Shown here in pieces: positions 56,195 to 64,000 of a DNA stretch of 64,000 nt (positions are counted from its first letter, which is position 1; the number at the start of each line of letters is the position of its first letter). The position numbers and the translations under genes are program-made. The notes below the pieces were generated by a model. It worked only from the letters and a program-made list of their open reading frames with translations. It ran no database searches and had not been told where the DNA came from. Source of the stretch: Gammaproteobacteria bacterium (GTDB taxonomy: Bacteria; Pseudomonadota; Gammaproteobacteria; Steroidobacterales; Woeseiaceae); contig JAHZJK010000001.1 of the NCBI GenBank assembly GCA_022600955.1, forward strand, positions 145,388 to 209,387. The letters run 5' to 3'.

Positions 56195-57079
56195 TCAGGC
56201 CCGCAATGTATGGCCGGTCAAATCGAGGAACAGGTCCTCGAGATTCGGCTGCCGTATTTTAATCTGGTTGAGGTTGCTGACGTGCGGTGTAAGCTGCTGC
56301 AGGCTCGCGCTCACGTCCGTAGTAACGACTTCGATAATGCCAAGGTTCTCATGCACAGTATGTTGAATACCGGAAAGGTCGTCAGTCAGGGCCGACAGAG
56401 GTAGTTGGATAATCAGTCCGTCATATTGCTGCCGAAGCAGATCCTCGGGCGAGCCTTGCGAAACAATCTTGCCGGAATCCATGATCGCGATTTCATCACA
56501 CAGTACTTCTGCCTCATCCATGTAATGTGTTGTCAGCACAATCGTAGATCCCTGCGCACGAATACTCTGCACCAGGTCCCAGAAATTACGGCGTGCCTGC
56601 GGGTCAAGTCCTGTGGTCGGCTCGTCGAGAAAAATCAGTCGCGGCCGGTTGACCAGCGCAACGGCCAGTAGCAGTCGTTGCCTTTGCCCGCCCGATAGTT
56701 TCCGATTGTCGCGGTCCAGCAGATCGGACAAAGAACACTGTTCCACGATATCGTCGAAGTTGGCCTGGCGCGCATACAGAGTCCGGAACATCTCAATAGT
56801 CTCGCGGACCGTGATGTGATCTTGCAGTGCCGTATTCTGGAACTGGATGCCAGCTTCCTCACGAAAACGTCGTCCGGCGATTTCGCCGTAGTAATACACT
56901 TCGCCCGAGGTGGCTGGCGTGACCCCCTCGATAATCTCGACCGTAGTGGTCTTCCCGGCGCCATTCGGTCCGAGCAGGCCGAAACAGATACCTTCACGCA
57001 CGGAGAAGCTGACACCATCAACGGCCAGTACACCGGGGTATTCCTTTACCAGGTTGCGTGCTTCCAGGGCCGTCGTCAT
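56195..57079 (-). CDS. ABC transporter ATP-binding protein
   Basis: 294 residues from ATG 57079 (longer frame to 57139 lacks a good start). Walker A GPNGAGKTTTVE, Q loop QFQNTALQDHITV, signature LSGGQRQRL, Walker B LIFLDEPTTGLDP and H loop TTHYMDEAE. C-terminal extension typical of NodI/DrrA-like exporters. Five bases before the permease. Confidence 0.94.
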   Translation of the reverse strand: MTTALEARNLVKEYPGVLAVDGVSFSVREGICFGLLGPNGAGKTTTVEIIEGVTPATSGEVYYYGEIAGRRFREEAGIQFQNTALQDHITVRETIEMFRTLYARQANFDDIVEQCSLSDLLDRDNRKLSGGQRQRLLLAVALVNRPRLIFLDEPTTGLDPQARRNFWDLVQSIRAQGSTIVLTTHYMDEAEVLCDEIAIMDSGKIVSQGSPEDLLRQQYDGLIIQLPLSALTDDLSGIQHTVHENLGIIEVVTTDVSASLQQLTPHVSNLNQIKIRQPNLEDLFLDLTGHTLRA

Positions 57080-57192
57080 GGGCGCTAGAGTAACCAAATG
57101 GTCGCTTTCGAACCAGTACCAATGCGGGTTTGCAACCAAATGCCGACGAGCGGTATCTAAGAGATATGAAAACTTCCTATGAGGCCCCGAAA

Positions 57193-57915
57193 ATGGCGAA
57201 ATACATGACGAAAACAGTGTTCACGGTCGGCTTGCTGATCATGCTCCTGTCGGTGCCGGCTTTTGGTGCCTCGGTCAATAAGAGTGTCAAGATCCCCGCA
57301 GGTACGGAGGCGGGCGGCGCAACCTCGGTCAATGGCAGTGTGACTGTCGGCGCTGACGCCGTGGTAACGGGTGATGTGAAGACTGTAAATGGCAAGGTGC
57401 ACGTTGATTCAGGTGCGACGATCGAAGAAGCCTCGACAGTCAACGGCAGCCTCAAGATCGGCAAGAATGTCAGTTCAAGGTCGCTCAGTACGGTAAATGG
57501 CTCGATCAAGGTTGGAGAGTCCTGCGAGGTTGATGGCGAAGTAGAAGCAGTTAACGGCGGCATATCCGTGGCAGACGGGACGAAAATCGACCGCGACGTC
57601 AGCAACGTGAATGGCACTATCAAACTGATGGGCGCAGAAGTTGGCGGCGATGTCTCGACCGTCAGCGGAGATGTCTATGTGATTGACGGCACCGTAGTAC
57701 AGGGCGACCTGCTCATCGAAAAGCCGGGCGGCTGGGGCTGGGGCAAGAGTAAGCGCAAGCCGCGTGTGATTGTTGGTCCGGGATCCAGTATCGAAGGCGT
57801 TATCGATCTTGAGCGCGAGGTTGAGCTGTTCATAAGCGAGACGGCGTCTGTTGGCGGTGTTAAGGGTGAAATGAGCATGGATGACGCAGTACGCTTCAGC
57901 GGCAATAAGCCGTAG
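57193..57915 (+). CDS. Exported bactofilin-like beta-helix protein
   Basis: 240 residues from ATG 57193 (GAGG eight bases upstream); 57166 is an alternative. Signal peptide about 1-26 ending AFGA. Then seven repeats of about 17-19 residues, each holding a (S/T/A)-V-N-G core: TSVNGSV, KTVNGKV, STVNGSL, STVNGSI, EAVNGGI, SNVNGTI, STVSGDV. This is the pattern of right-handed beta-helices of the polymer-forming (bactofilin/DUF583) kind, but with an export signal, so it should lie outside the cytoplasm. A basic insertion GWGWGKSKRKPR interrupts before the last turn. Confidence 0.75.
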   Translation: MAKYMTKTVFTVGLLIMLLSVPAFGASVNKSVKIPAGTEAGGATSVNGSVTVGADAVVTGDVKTVNGKVHVDSGATIEEASTVNGSLKIGKNVSSRSLSTVNGSIKVGESCEVDGEVEAVNGGISVADGTKIDRDVSNVNGTIKLMGAEVGGDVSTVSGDVYVIDGTVVQGDLLIEKPGGWGWGKSKRKPRVIVGPGSSIEGVIDLEREVELFISETASVGGVKGEMSMDDAVRFSGNKP

Positions 57916-57925
57916 ACTAGCGGCT

Positions 57926-58681
57926 GTGCATAGCGCAGCCGAACAACTCCCGCTTTTCCCGGATGAAGATGAGCCCGATACTATGTCGGGTTTTTCTGTG
58001 CGCCAAAGCGGCCGCGCGAAACGCCTTTCTATAAAGGTATATCCCAGGGGCAAGGTGGAGGTCGTGGTGCCAAAGCGCGCGCGTGCAGCTGACGTCCGCG
58101 CATTCGTTGAGGACCACAAGGAATGGATTCGCAACGCTCGTGAGAAATTCGCCGCGCTGCATGCTCCCGAACCGTTCGCTTTACCGAAGACAATCCGTCT
58201 CGATGGAATTCAAAGTTGCTTTAGCGTTCGTTATGTACCGGTAGCGGATGCCAAAGGCGTCAATTACCGTACTCAGTCTGACGAGGTCGTGCTTACCGGG
58301 CGCGTGGATGACGAAAAACTCTGCGTCGCAGCGCTCAAGCGCTGGCTTATCAGTCTGGCGAAGAACCGATACCTGCCGTTGCTCCGGTCCCTTTCGGCAT
58401 CGACCGGCAATAATTTCAAAAAAATGCATGTTCGTGGTCAGCGCACGTGCTGGGGAAGTCACTCGAGCAGCGGCACGATCAGTCTCAACTATTGCTTGAT
58501 GTTTCTCGATGCTGAGCATCTGCGCTACGTCATGATTCACGAGTTATGCCACGCGCGCCATATGAATCATTCGCGCCGTTTCTGGTCGCTGGTCGGACAA
58601 TTCGAACCTGACTACAAGACGCTGGACAAAGACCTGAACGAGAGCTGGAAGAAGATTCCAACCTGGGTTGGCATTTACTAG
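57926..58681 (+). CDS. YgjP-like zinc metallopeptidase (M48-related)
   Basis: 251 residues from GTG 57926 (ATG 57986 is possible). RQSGRAKRLSIKVYPRGKVEVVVP, RTCWGSHSSSGTISLNYCL and the zinc site IHELCHARHMNHSRRFW with a second His after 8 residues. These are the YgjP/DUF45 marks. Function in the cell is unclear. Ten bases after the bactofilin-like gene. Stop overlaps the BtuF-like gene within CTAG. Confidence 0.9.
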   Translation: MHSAAEQLPLFPDEDEPDTMSGFSVRQSGRAKRLSIKVYPRGKVEVVVPKRARAADVRAFVEDHKEWIRNAREKFAALHAPEPFALPKTIRLDGIQSCFSVRYVPVADAKGVNYRTQSDEVVLTGRVDDEKLCVAALKRWLISLAKNRYLPLLRSLSASTGNNFKKMHVRGQRTCWGSHSSSGTISLNYCLMFLDAEHLRYVMIHELCHARHMNHSRRFWSLVGQFEPDYKTLDKDLNESWKKIPTWVGIY

Positions 58682-59583
58682 ATTCGCGGTTGTCGAACAG
58701 CCATTGCGGCGTTGGCAGGGTGAAAATCGGGGTGGACGTCGGGATGCAGTGCATGCGCCAGGATTTCCAGGGCGTCCAGCAGGCGAGGATTCGGGCTGCT
58801 GAAATACGCATTTCCGTCGACGACACAGACTCGCGCATTGGGTAGCTGCTCGCTGACCAAATCGATGTCCAGCAAAGTTCGATCGACTCGAAAGCCGCAG
58901 CATGCGACGAAAACCACGTCCGGCTTTGCAGCTCTGACAGCCTCCCATGTCAATGTCGATGACGGCCTGCCGTGAGCACCCAGGAGGTCTATACCGCCCG
59001 CAAGCGTGACCAGCTCAGAGTTCCAGTGACCGCCATTGAACGGTGGTATGAGCCACTCGAGGAAGGCCACGCGCGGACGGTCTGTGACTGGAATTTCGGC
59101 GCTACGACGTGCTACCGCATCCCGTCTCGACACAAGCTCGCGGACCAGACTGTCCGCGTAAGCTGGTCGCTCCAGGCGTTCGCCTACTCGCGCGATGTCC
59201 GCGAGAACGTCTTCCAGCGTATTCTGTGTCAGGTCAATCAGAGTCGGCGATGAAGGCAATTCCTGTATTGCAGTAAATACGTCGCCGGTCGAAACCGCGC
59301 AAACGTCGCAAAGAGTCTGCGAGACGACGATATCGGGCGCCGCAGCGATCAGCGATTCTATCTCGAGATCGTACAGTGCATCCGCAGCCGCGAGGTGTTG
59401 TCGCACAAAACCATCGATTGTCTGGCTATCGGCACGAAAGGGAACTCGCGTACTGGTCATTCTCGGCAGTGCTTCAATTTGCGCTGGATAGTTGCAGCTG
59501 TGGGATATGCCGACAAGCTGGTCCTGCATGCCCAGCGCACAGACTATTTCTGTAGCGCTGGGCAACAATGTCGCAATTCTCAT
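58678..59583 (-). CDS. BtuF-like cobalamin-binding protein without signal peptide
   Basis: 301 residues. RIATLLPSATEIVCALGMQDQLVGISH at the start, TLCDVCAV and FVACCGFRVDRT, as in periplasmic-binding-protein-fold cobalamin-binding proteins. There is no signal peptide, so it may be cytosolic. It is the third gene of the B12-riboswitch operon. BtuC and BtuD are not in the window. Confidence 0.88.
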   Translation of the reverse strand: MRIATLLPSATEIVCALGMQDQLVGISHSCNYPAQIEALPRMTSTRVPFRADSQTIDGFVRQHLAAADALYDLEIESLIAAAPDIVVSQTLCDVCAVSTGDVFTAIQELPSSPTLIDLTQNTLEDVLADIARVGERLERPAYADSLVRELVSRRDAVARRSAEIPVTDRPRVAFLEWLIPPFNGGHWNSELVTLAGGIDLLGAHGRPSSTLTWEAVRAAKPDVVFVACCGFRVDRTLLDIDLVSEQLPNARVCVVDGNAYFSSPNPRLLDALEILAHALHPDVHPDFHPANAAMAVRQPRI

Positions 59584-59593
59584 TGCTGCAGTC

Positions 59594-60088
59594 TTACGCG
59601 GTGTGCAACGTTTCGTAATTGCGATCGAGAAGATGGTGCAAGCCGAAGATTACGAAACAGTACGCCGAATCAACGAGGACTGCCTGAGCAAGAAACGGCA
59701 GGCCGTTAACGTAGCACTGCAACAGTCCGGCAGCCGTAGGCGGGTACATTCCGACCAGCCAGATCGAAAAGTTGGATACGAGGAAGAATACCGTTGCCTG
59801 AACCAAGACGGCGGTACCAATTCGGGAGCGGGACCGGTCTGATCTGAGCATTGCACGCCCGACCATCGCGCATAACACAAAACCGGCGTAAACAAAGGCC
59901 ATTACTACTGGGTCGAAAAAGCCCGTCAGGAGGTGCCCGACGAACAAGGGAATCAGCGCGACTAACCAGTATGAGCGGCGCTCGCCATACGCGCCGGCAT
60001 ATAGCGCCGTCGCGGCGATCGGAGAAACGCCGAAAGGATGCGGCACGAAATGAAAAATTGACGCTAGTGCTACGAGGAGTTTTTTCAT
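59594..60088 (-). CDS. DUF6580 membrane protein in the B12 operon
   Basis: 164 residues, about five hydrophobic helices. GAYGERRSYWLVALIPLFV, FFLVSNFSIWLVGMYPPTAAGLLQCYVNGLPFL and the end YCFVIFGLHHLL match what I know of the DUF6580 family. Starts one base after the btuB stop. Position in the riboswitch operon suggests a role in cobalamin uptake, possibly like an ECF substrate-binding subunit; that is inference. Confidence 0.75.
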   Translation of the reverse strand: MKKLLVALASIFHFVPHPFGVSPIAATALYAGAYGERRSYWLVALIPLFVGHLLTGFFDPVVMAFVYAGFVLCAMVGRAMLRSDRSRSRIGTAVLVQATVFFLVSNFSIWLVGMYPPTAAGLLQCYVNGLPFLAQAVLVDSAYCFVIFGLHHLLDRNYETLHTA

Positions 60089-60089
60089 C

Positions 60090-62012
60090 CTAGTTGCCGA
60101 ATGTCATTTGTACACCGGCATACAGCTTTCGTCCTGCCGTCTGATAGCCGTAAACCTGTTCGCATTGCGTGTCGAGGAGGTTGGTTCCGCGGGCAAACAA
60201 CTTGACCGTATCATTCAGCTGATACTGCGCCGTTAGCCCAAGTAACCAGTAGTTGCTGAGTGTTACGATTTCCGAGGGCTCGGGAAACGGCGGAAAAAAG
60301 ATATCGTCGCGTGTGCCGCCGTAGTCAGCTGTAAAAGCGAGACGCCCGCGATCTTGTGCGAAACGCATGTCAGCGTAAACACTTCCCACATGCCTTGGCC
60401 TGCGCAGCTCATCGATACGATTGCCGCCTGCATCCTGCTCGGTAGCGTCGGTGTATGTGTATGTGGAGCCGAGTCCCAGCGATTCACTGATGTTCCATTG
60501 CGCAGCTATTTCCGCTCCGCGACGCTTACTGGAGCCCGTCATGTTTTCAGCGGTTGACGAGAACGTCACGGGATCAAAAACAAAGCCGTTAATCTCGTCT
60601 TCGAGATCTTGTCTGAAAACGGACACCTGCAGGTCCAGTTTGCCCGCCAACAGCTGCTGCCCAAGCCCCAGGTCATACGATGTAGAGAGCTCGGGCTTCA
60701 GATCCGGATTGCCGATGAATTGGCCCGGGAAGAAGCCAAATCGCTCCGTAAATGTCGGGTTCTTTTGCGCCGTTCCGACATTCGCCCGCAGCACTGTGGA
60801 CTCTGTTACTCGATACGTCGCCGACAAACGGCCGGTCAGTGAGTTGTCAAAATCGCTATTGTTATCCAGACGGGCACTGAGCAACCAGCTCAGGCGCTCG
60901 GTTGCACGCCCTTGAAAATCGACGATTGCGCTGGTGACGTCAATCTCCTGGTCCTGGTTGGGGTCGCCAAACACGATCGCACCACGTTGTTCGAATTTTG
61001 TCGACTCGCGCTCCACAGCCAGCGAAAGCAATTGCCGACCTAGTCGAATATCGCTCTGATAGCCGATGGTCAGTCGCTCGGATGAGGTCGAAGAATCGTC
61101 GCTGCCATCGACTAGATTCTGATTCTCGCTATCAAAGTAGCGAACGTTCAGATGGTGTTTCGTACCGGCATCACTTGCACCGAGGGTTGCACCAAGCTGG
61201 GCGTAATTCTGCCGCGTGTCTGTCGCGCTATCGGAATCCGCAGGTAGCCCCGTAACAAAGAAGTCGACGGCGTCGAATTGAGAATACGCATCAATTGACC
61301 GAACCCCGAATTTGAAAAGAATCGCGTCATTCGCCGCAAATTGTCCGGAAATATTGGCGCTGGTTATTTCTGAGTCGTCGTCCTCATCGCCAGAACGGGA
61401 GATGTTCGTGCCATCTGTTGAAAGCTGCTCTATGCCGTAGCTGATCTTGAATCGCTCCCCACCGGCCGCACCGCGCAATGCCCCATTGAGTGCGCTGTCG
61501 GTGCCACCTTCGACGTAGCCACCAACACTCTGCCTGTCACTCCCGGATCGCGTAATGATGTGAACCACCGCGCCCAAGGCGCCGCTGCCCCATAGTGAGC
61601 TCTGTGGCCCACGAACGACCTCAATGCGCTCAATGTTGTTTGTCGTCAGGTACTCCCAGCGAAATTCATCGCCAGTTGCCGGGTCATTTGCCTGTATACC
61701 ATCAATCAACACGAGGACGTGATTCGCTTCCGAGCCCCTGACGCGCACTTGAGTCTGAGATCCGGCGACGCCGGAATGGCTGACTGCGAATCCGGGGATT
61801 GTGCGCAACAGGTCGGAAACATAGCGCGATTGGTGACGTTCAATGTCGTCAGATGAAAGCACCGTAATTGCGCTGCCAACGTTGCCAGGCAATACAGGTG
61901 CCCTGGCACCGGTCACAATTATCTGGTCGTCGGGCGCGGTCAGATCTTGTGCCGATGCACTGGCGCTCGCCAACGCCATACCAAGAACCAGCGAAGCAAT
62001 GAATTTTTTCAT
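60090..62012 (-). CDS. btuB: TonB-dependent vitamin B12 receptor BtuB
   Basis: 640 residues. Signal peptide ending ASA, TonB box-like DDQIIVTGAR, plug domain with VLVLIDGIQANDPATGD and IERIEVVRGPQSSLWGSGALGAVVHIITR, then a 22-strand barrel ending in QMTFGN. The end residue is Asn, not the usual Phe. The upstream B12 riboswitch confirms the substrate class. Confidence 0.93.
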   Translation of the reverse strand: MKKFIASLVLGMALASASASAQDLTAPDDQIIVTGARAPVLPGNVGSAITVLSSDDIERHQSRYVSDLLRTIPGFAVSHSGVAGSQTQVRVRGSEANHVLVLIDGIQANDPATGDEFRWEYLTTNNIERIEVVRGPQSSLWGSGALGAVVHIITRSGSDRQSVGGYVEGGTDSALNGALRGAAGGERFKISYGIEQLSTDGTNISRSGDEDDDSEITSANISGQFAANDAILFKFGVRSIDAYSQFDAVDFFVTGLPADSDSATDTRQNYAQLGATLGASDAGTKHHLNVRYFDSENQNLVDGSDDSSTSSERLTIGYQSDIRLGRQLLSLAVERESTKFEQRGAIVFGDPNQDQEIDVTSAIVDFQGRATERLSWLLSARLDNNSDFDNSLTGRLSATYRVTESTVLRANVGTAQKNPTFTERFGFFPGQFIGNPDLKPELSTSYDLGLGQQLLAGKLDLQVSVFRQDLEDEINGFVFDPVTFSSTAENMTGSSKRRGAEIAAQWNISESLGLGSTYTYTDATEQDAGGNRIDELRRPRHVGSVYADMRFAQDRGRLAFTADYGGTRDDIFFPPFPEPSEIVTLSNYWLLGLTAQYQLNDTVKLFARGTNLLDTQCEQVYGYQTAGRKLYAGVQMTFGN

Positions 62013-62104
62013 GATTATCTCTCAAGCACGCATCCCCGTTGCACGCTACATGCTGATTGCTTCGGAGGAAGGAGAGAGACTAAGTCTCCACGAATCGCCC
62101 GCCG

Positions 62105-62315
62105 CGATCAGACTGTGGGATGGTCGGCAGGCCGGTCTCCGGACTCATGAGTGGGGTGAACCTTCGTTGATCGCCTTCCCACGCTAAAAAGCTGCGCAGT
62201 GGCGTCGTGATCAACTTACTCATTTACCGTTGCGGGGGCAGTGACGGGGTTGCCTGATGGCGCACCGTCTTCCCGTTTAACCTGCGCTGTCAAGCAGCGC
62301 AGATTCACCTGTCGA
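62105..62315 (-). ncRNA. Cobalamin (AdoCbl) riboswitch
   Basis: On the minus strand, in order: a stem (CTGCGCT/AGCGCAG), AAACGGGAAGACGGTGCG, TGCCCCCGCAACGGTAA, and the B12 box CCGGAGACCGGCCTGCC (62126-62142). These are the conserved blocks of the AdoCbl riboswitch. It lies about 95-300 bases before btuB, so B12 should switch off the operon. The rest of 62013-62363 shows nothing else. Confidence 0.93.
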
Positions 62316-62363
62316 ATTCCGGATGTACGATACGGCAGCGATCAGTGCAATGCAAATTCGCGT

Positions 62364-63359
62364 CTAACCCTGATCGAGGAGCTCTCGCAAATTGATGACC
62401 GCGGCGTTCGCCCGCGCAAGATAGTTCGCCATTACCAGTGAATGATTGGCAAACAAGCCGTAACCGCCGCCGTTCAGGATCATGGGCGAACGCAGAGGGT
62501 CGAGGCTGGCCTCAAGCTCGCGGATTATCTGACGAACGCTCGCTTCGGCATTCTTGTCGGCCAGCACTTTCGCGAAGTCAAACTCAGCGGCACGGAAAAA
62601 ATGCACGAGCGCCCAGGCTGTGCCGCGAGCTTCGAAGAATACGTTGTCGACCTGAAACCACGACGTACGTACGTCAAATGTGTCGTTCTGTGTGCCGGCG
62701 CCTTCGGCGGCGGACTCGCCAGCCAGATCTTCGTTGATTCGGTTGCTGACGACACTGTTGCCCAACCGCCGCGTAAGACTGCCGAGTCGCTTCTCAACCT
62801 GCGACAACCATTCACGTAGGTTGTCAGCGCGCGCGTAAAACTGGGTATCCTGATCGCCGGCCTGCAGGCGCTCACGGTAGTCGATAAAAGCCTCGATACC
62901 GTCGCTGTACTCGGATTCCGTGGCGGGAAATACCCAGGAATTGTTGTCGAAGAAGAATTGCGGTGAGCCTTTGGCGACGTCGGTGTCTTCTTTTGATTGC
63001 GACTGACTGCGTGTGTAATCGTCACGCATGACGCGGCCCAGGTCTCGTACCTGGTTTACGACTCCAAGTTCCCAGCTCGGGATATTGTCGAGGAAAACGC
63101 TGGGAGGAAGCTTGTCGTTCGTCAGGTAGCCGCCTTGCTTGTCCAGCAGCGTTTCGGCTACCCGGATAAGTGTGTCCGTCGTAGAGAATCCAACGACCGC
63201 GGTTTCGCTGTCGGAAGAATGATTGACCCAGAAAACATCGGGCTCGCGTGAGAACCAGATAGCGACGATGGTCATCAGAAGTATGATGATGCCAAGTGTC
63301 CAGGCTGTGATTCTGGACCACTTGCTGGTGGCGAGAATGCTCTCGGCAGAACGTTCCAT
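62364..63359 (-). CDS. DUF2333 family membrane protein
   Basis: 331 residues. One N-terminal helix (about 18-38), then a soluble domain with GGYLTNDKLPPSVFLDNIPSW, FFFDNNSWVFP and a C-terminal GGYGLFANHSLVMANYLARANAAVINLRELL. These are marks of DUF2333, a proteobacterial inner-membrane family of unknown function. Starts 31 bp after the sirtuin stop. Confidence 0.9.
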   Translation of the reverse strand: MERSAESILATSKWSRITAWTLGIIILLMTIVAIWFSREPDVFWVNHSSDSETAVVGFSTTDTLIRVAETLLDKQGGYLTNDKLPPSVFLDNIPSWELGVVNQVRDLGRVMRDDYTRSQSQSKEDTDVAKGSPQFFFDNNSWVFPATESEYSDGIEAFIDYRERLQAGDQDTQFYARADNLREWLSQVEKRLGSLTRRLGNSVVSNRINEDLAGESAAEGAGTQNDTFDVRTSWFQVDNVFFEARGTAWALVHFFRAAEFDFAKVLADKNAEASVRQIIRELEASLDPLRSPMILNGGGYGLFANHSLVMANYLARANAAVINLRELLDQG

Positions 63360-63390
63360 TTTTGCTGTCTCCAGGTAGTCCGTGACTGTC

Positions 63391-64000
63391 TTAGAGGGCC
63401 AGCAAGTTTATCAGTTCCGGCAACACAAGCCCTGATTTTCCGGCAACTATGAAGTCGAAGCCGTCGGCATGGGGAGTCGGGTTGGGATTGATCTCGGCAA
63501 TGCTTGCGCCGTTCTGCCTGGCAAGGTCGGCCAGTCCGGCAGCGGGGTATACGGCGGACGACGTTCCAATCGACAGGAATACATCGCAATCTGTGGCTGC
63601 GGCGCAGGAGTCTTCGAGTGCCCGGTCGGGAATTGTTTCGCCAAACCAGACGACCCCGGGTCGCAGAGGACCGCCACAATGCGGGCATGCCGGTATTTCG
63701 TCGTCGTTTGCGACATGCAGGGAGCCGTCACTGAGGCAGCGATCCTCGAACAGATTGCCGTGAAACTCGATGACGTCTGTACTGCCGGCACGTTGATGCA
63801 GGTTATCCACGTTCTGGGTAACCAATGTCAGTTGTGGAATGTATTGCTGCAGCGCTGCGATCGCGAAGTGCCCCGGATTGGGGTCGACGTTCGCAACAAT
63901 ATCCCGGCGCCAGCGATACCAGCGCCAGATCAGAGCAGGATCCGTCGTGAATGCCTCCGGCGTAGCAAGGTCCAGCGGATTGTATCGCGACCACAAACCC
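63391..64000 (-). CDS. cobB: Sir2-family NAD-dependent protein deacylase, C-terminal part (runs off the window end)
   Basis: About 203 residues are visible; the N-terminus with the NAD-binding GAGIS motif lies beyond 64000. Seen: VTQNVDNLHQRAG with the catalytic His in EFHGNLFEDRC, CPHCGGPLRPGVVWFGETIPD, and SIGTSSAVYPAAGL. The first zinc pair is CLSD, not CxxC, as E. coli CobB also departs from CxxC here. Removes acetyl or succinyl groups from lysine. Confidence 0.9.
   Translation of the reverse strand, partial: GLWSRYNPLDLATPEAFTTDPALIWRWYRWRRDIVANVDPNPGHFAIAALQQYIPQLTLVTQNVDNLHQRAGSTDVIEFHGNLFEDRCLSDGSLHVANDDEIPACPHCGGPLRPGVVWFGETIPDRALEDSCAAATDCDVFLSIGTSSAVYPAAGLADLARQNGASIAEINPNPTPHADGFDFIVAGKSGLVLPELINLLAL

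Overview
The window looks like chromosomal DNA of a free-living, probably marine or environmental gammaproteobacterium. The grounds are: a fused thrA (aspartokinase-homoserine dehydrogenase) in a thrABC operon; yebC-ruvC-ruvA-ruvB-ybgC-tolQRAB-pal-cpoB followed by tRNA-Lys; a RelA with the gammaproteobacterial EFDD signature; sucAB-lpdA; and a cobalamin riboswitch in front of btuB. The base composition is moderately GC-rich. GTG starts are common and several genes use TTG. I cannot name the genus. No phage, insertion sequence, integrase or CRISPR array was seen. This is mostly core chromosome with short accessory patches between housekeeping blocks.

Layout. 1-113: start of a truncated lipoprotein gene. 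284-2315: OmpR-type two-component system. 2396-3647: operon of an SPFH protein, an Arc-like ribbon-helix-helix protein and a 43-residue membrane protein, behind a tandem palindromic operator. 3644-8331: DUF3300 protein with 48-bp repeats, an NTF2-like exported protein, a lipoprotein and a DUF885 protein. 8377-11437: Cys-rich protein, Tat-exported SDR, queC, queE and a small membrane protein. 11449-15013: membrane protein, Fic AMPylator, a highly regular palindrome array (13542-13726), and a PQQ-type sugar dehydrogenase lipoprotein. 15072-19807: fhs, a hypothetical/RHH pair behind 8-bp tandem repeats, a CadC-like TPR regulator, and arfB. 19860-25726: MFS transporter, PLP decarboxylase, FAD oxidoreductase; then an outer membrane protein, a double-glycine leader peptide and a CPBP protease. 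25828-29318: DUF3336 patatin, AlkB hydroxylase, DUF5658 protein. 29449-34998: sucA-sucB-lpdA. 35002-40146: AGCS symporter, nfeD-qmcA pair, relA. 40257-48410: yebC, ruvCAB, ybgC-tol-pal-cpoB, tRNA-Lys. 48506-54371: thrABC, then a NERD protein and a macrodomain protein. 54368-58681: tatD, a two-gene ABC exporter, an exported bactofilin-like protein, a YgjP-like metallopeptidase. 58678-62315: B12-riboswitch operon btuB-DUF6580-BtuF-like. 62364-64000: DUF2333 protein and a partial sirtuin.

How parts work together. The tol-pal block maintains the envelope; ruvCAB resolves recombination junctions; sucAB-lpdA and thrABC are complete central-metabolism operons. The B12 operon is a riboswitch-controlled salvage route that lacks a visible BtuCD.

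The most unusual structure is upstream of fic. Five 25-bp palindromes (TCGACA-N13-TGTCGA) start 40, 30, 40 and 30 bp apart, so that all half-sites are close to helical phase; this is a diverged 70-bp tandem repeat that kept its palindromes. Two further loci encoding RHH-type proteins each carry short tandem repeats upstream (11-bp and 8-bp periods). A second pattern runs along the window: six of ten convergent gene pairs share their stop codons in a CTAG tetranucleotide.
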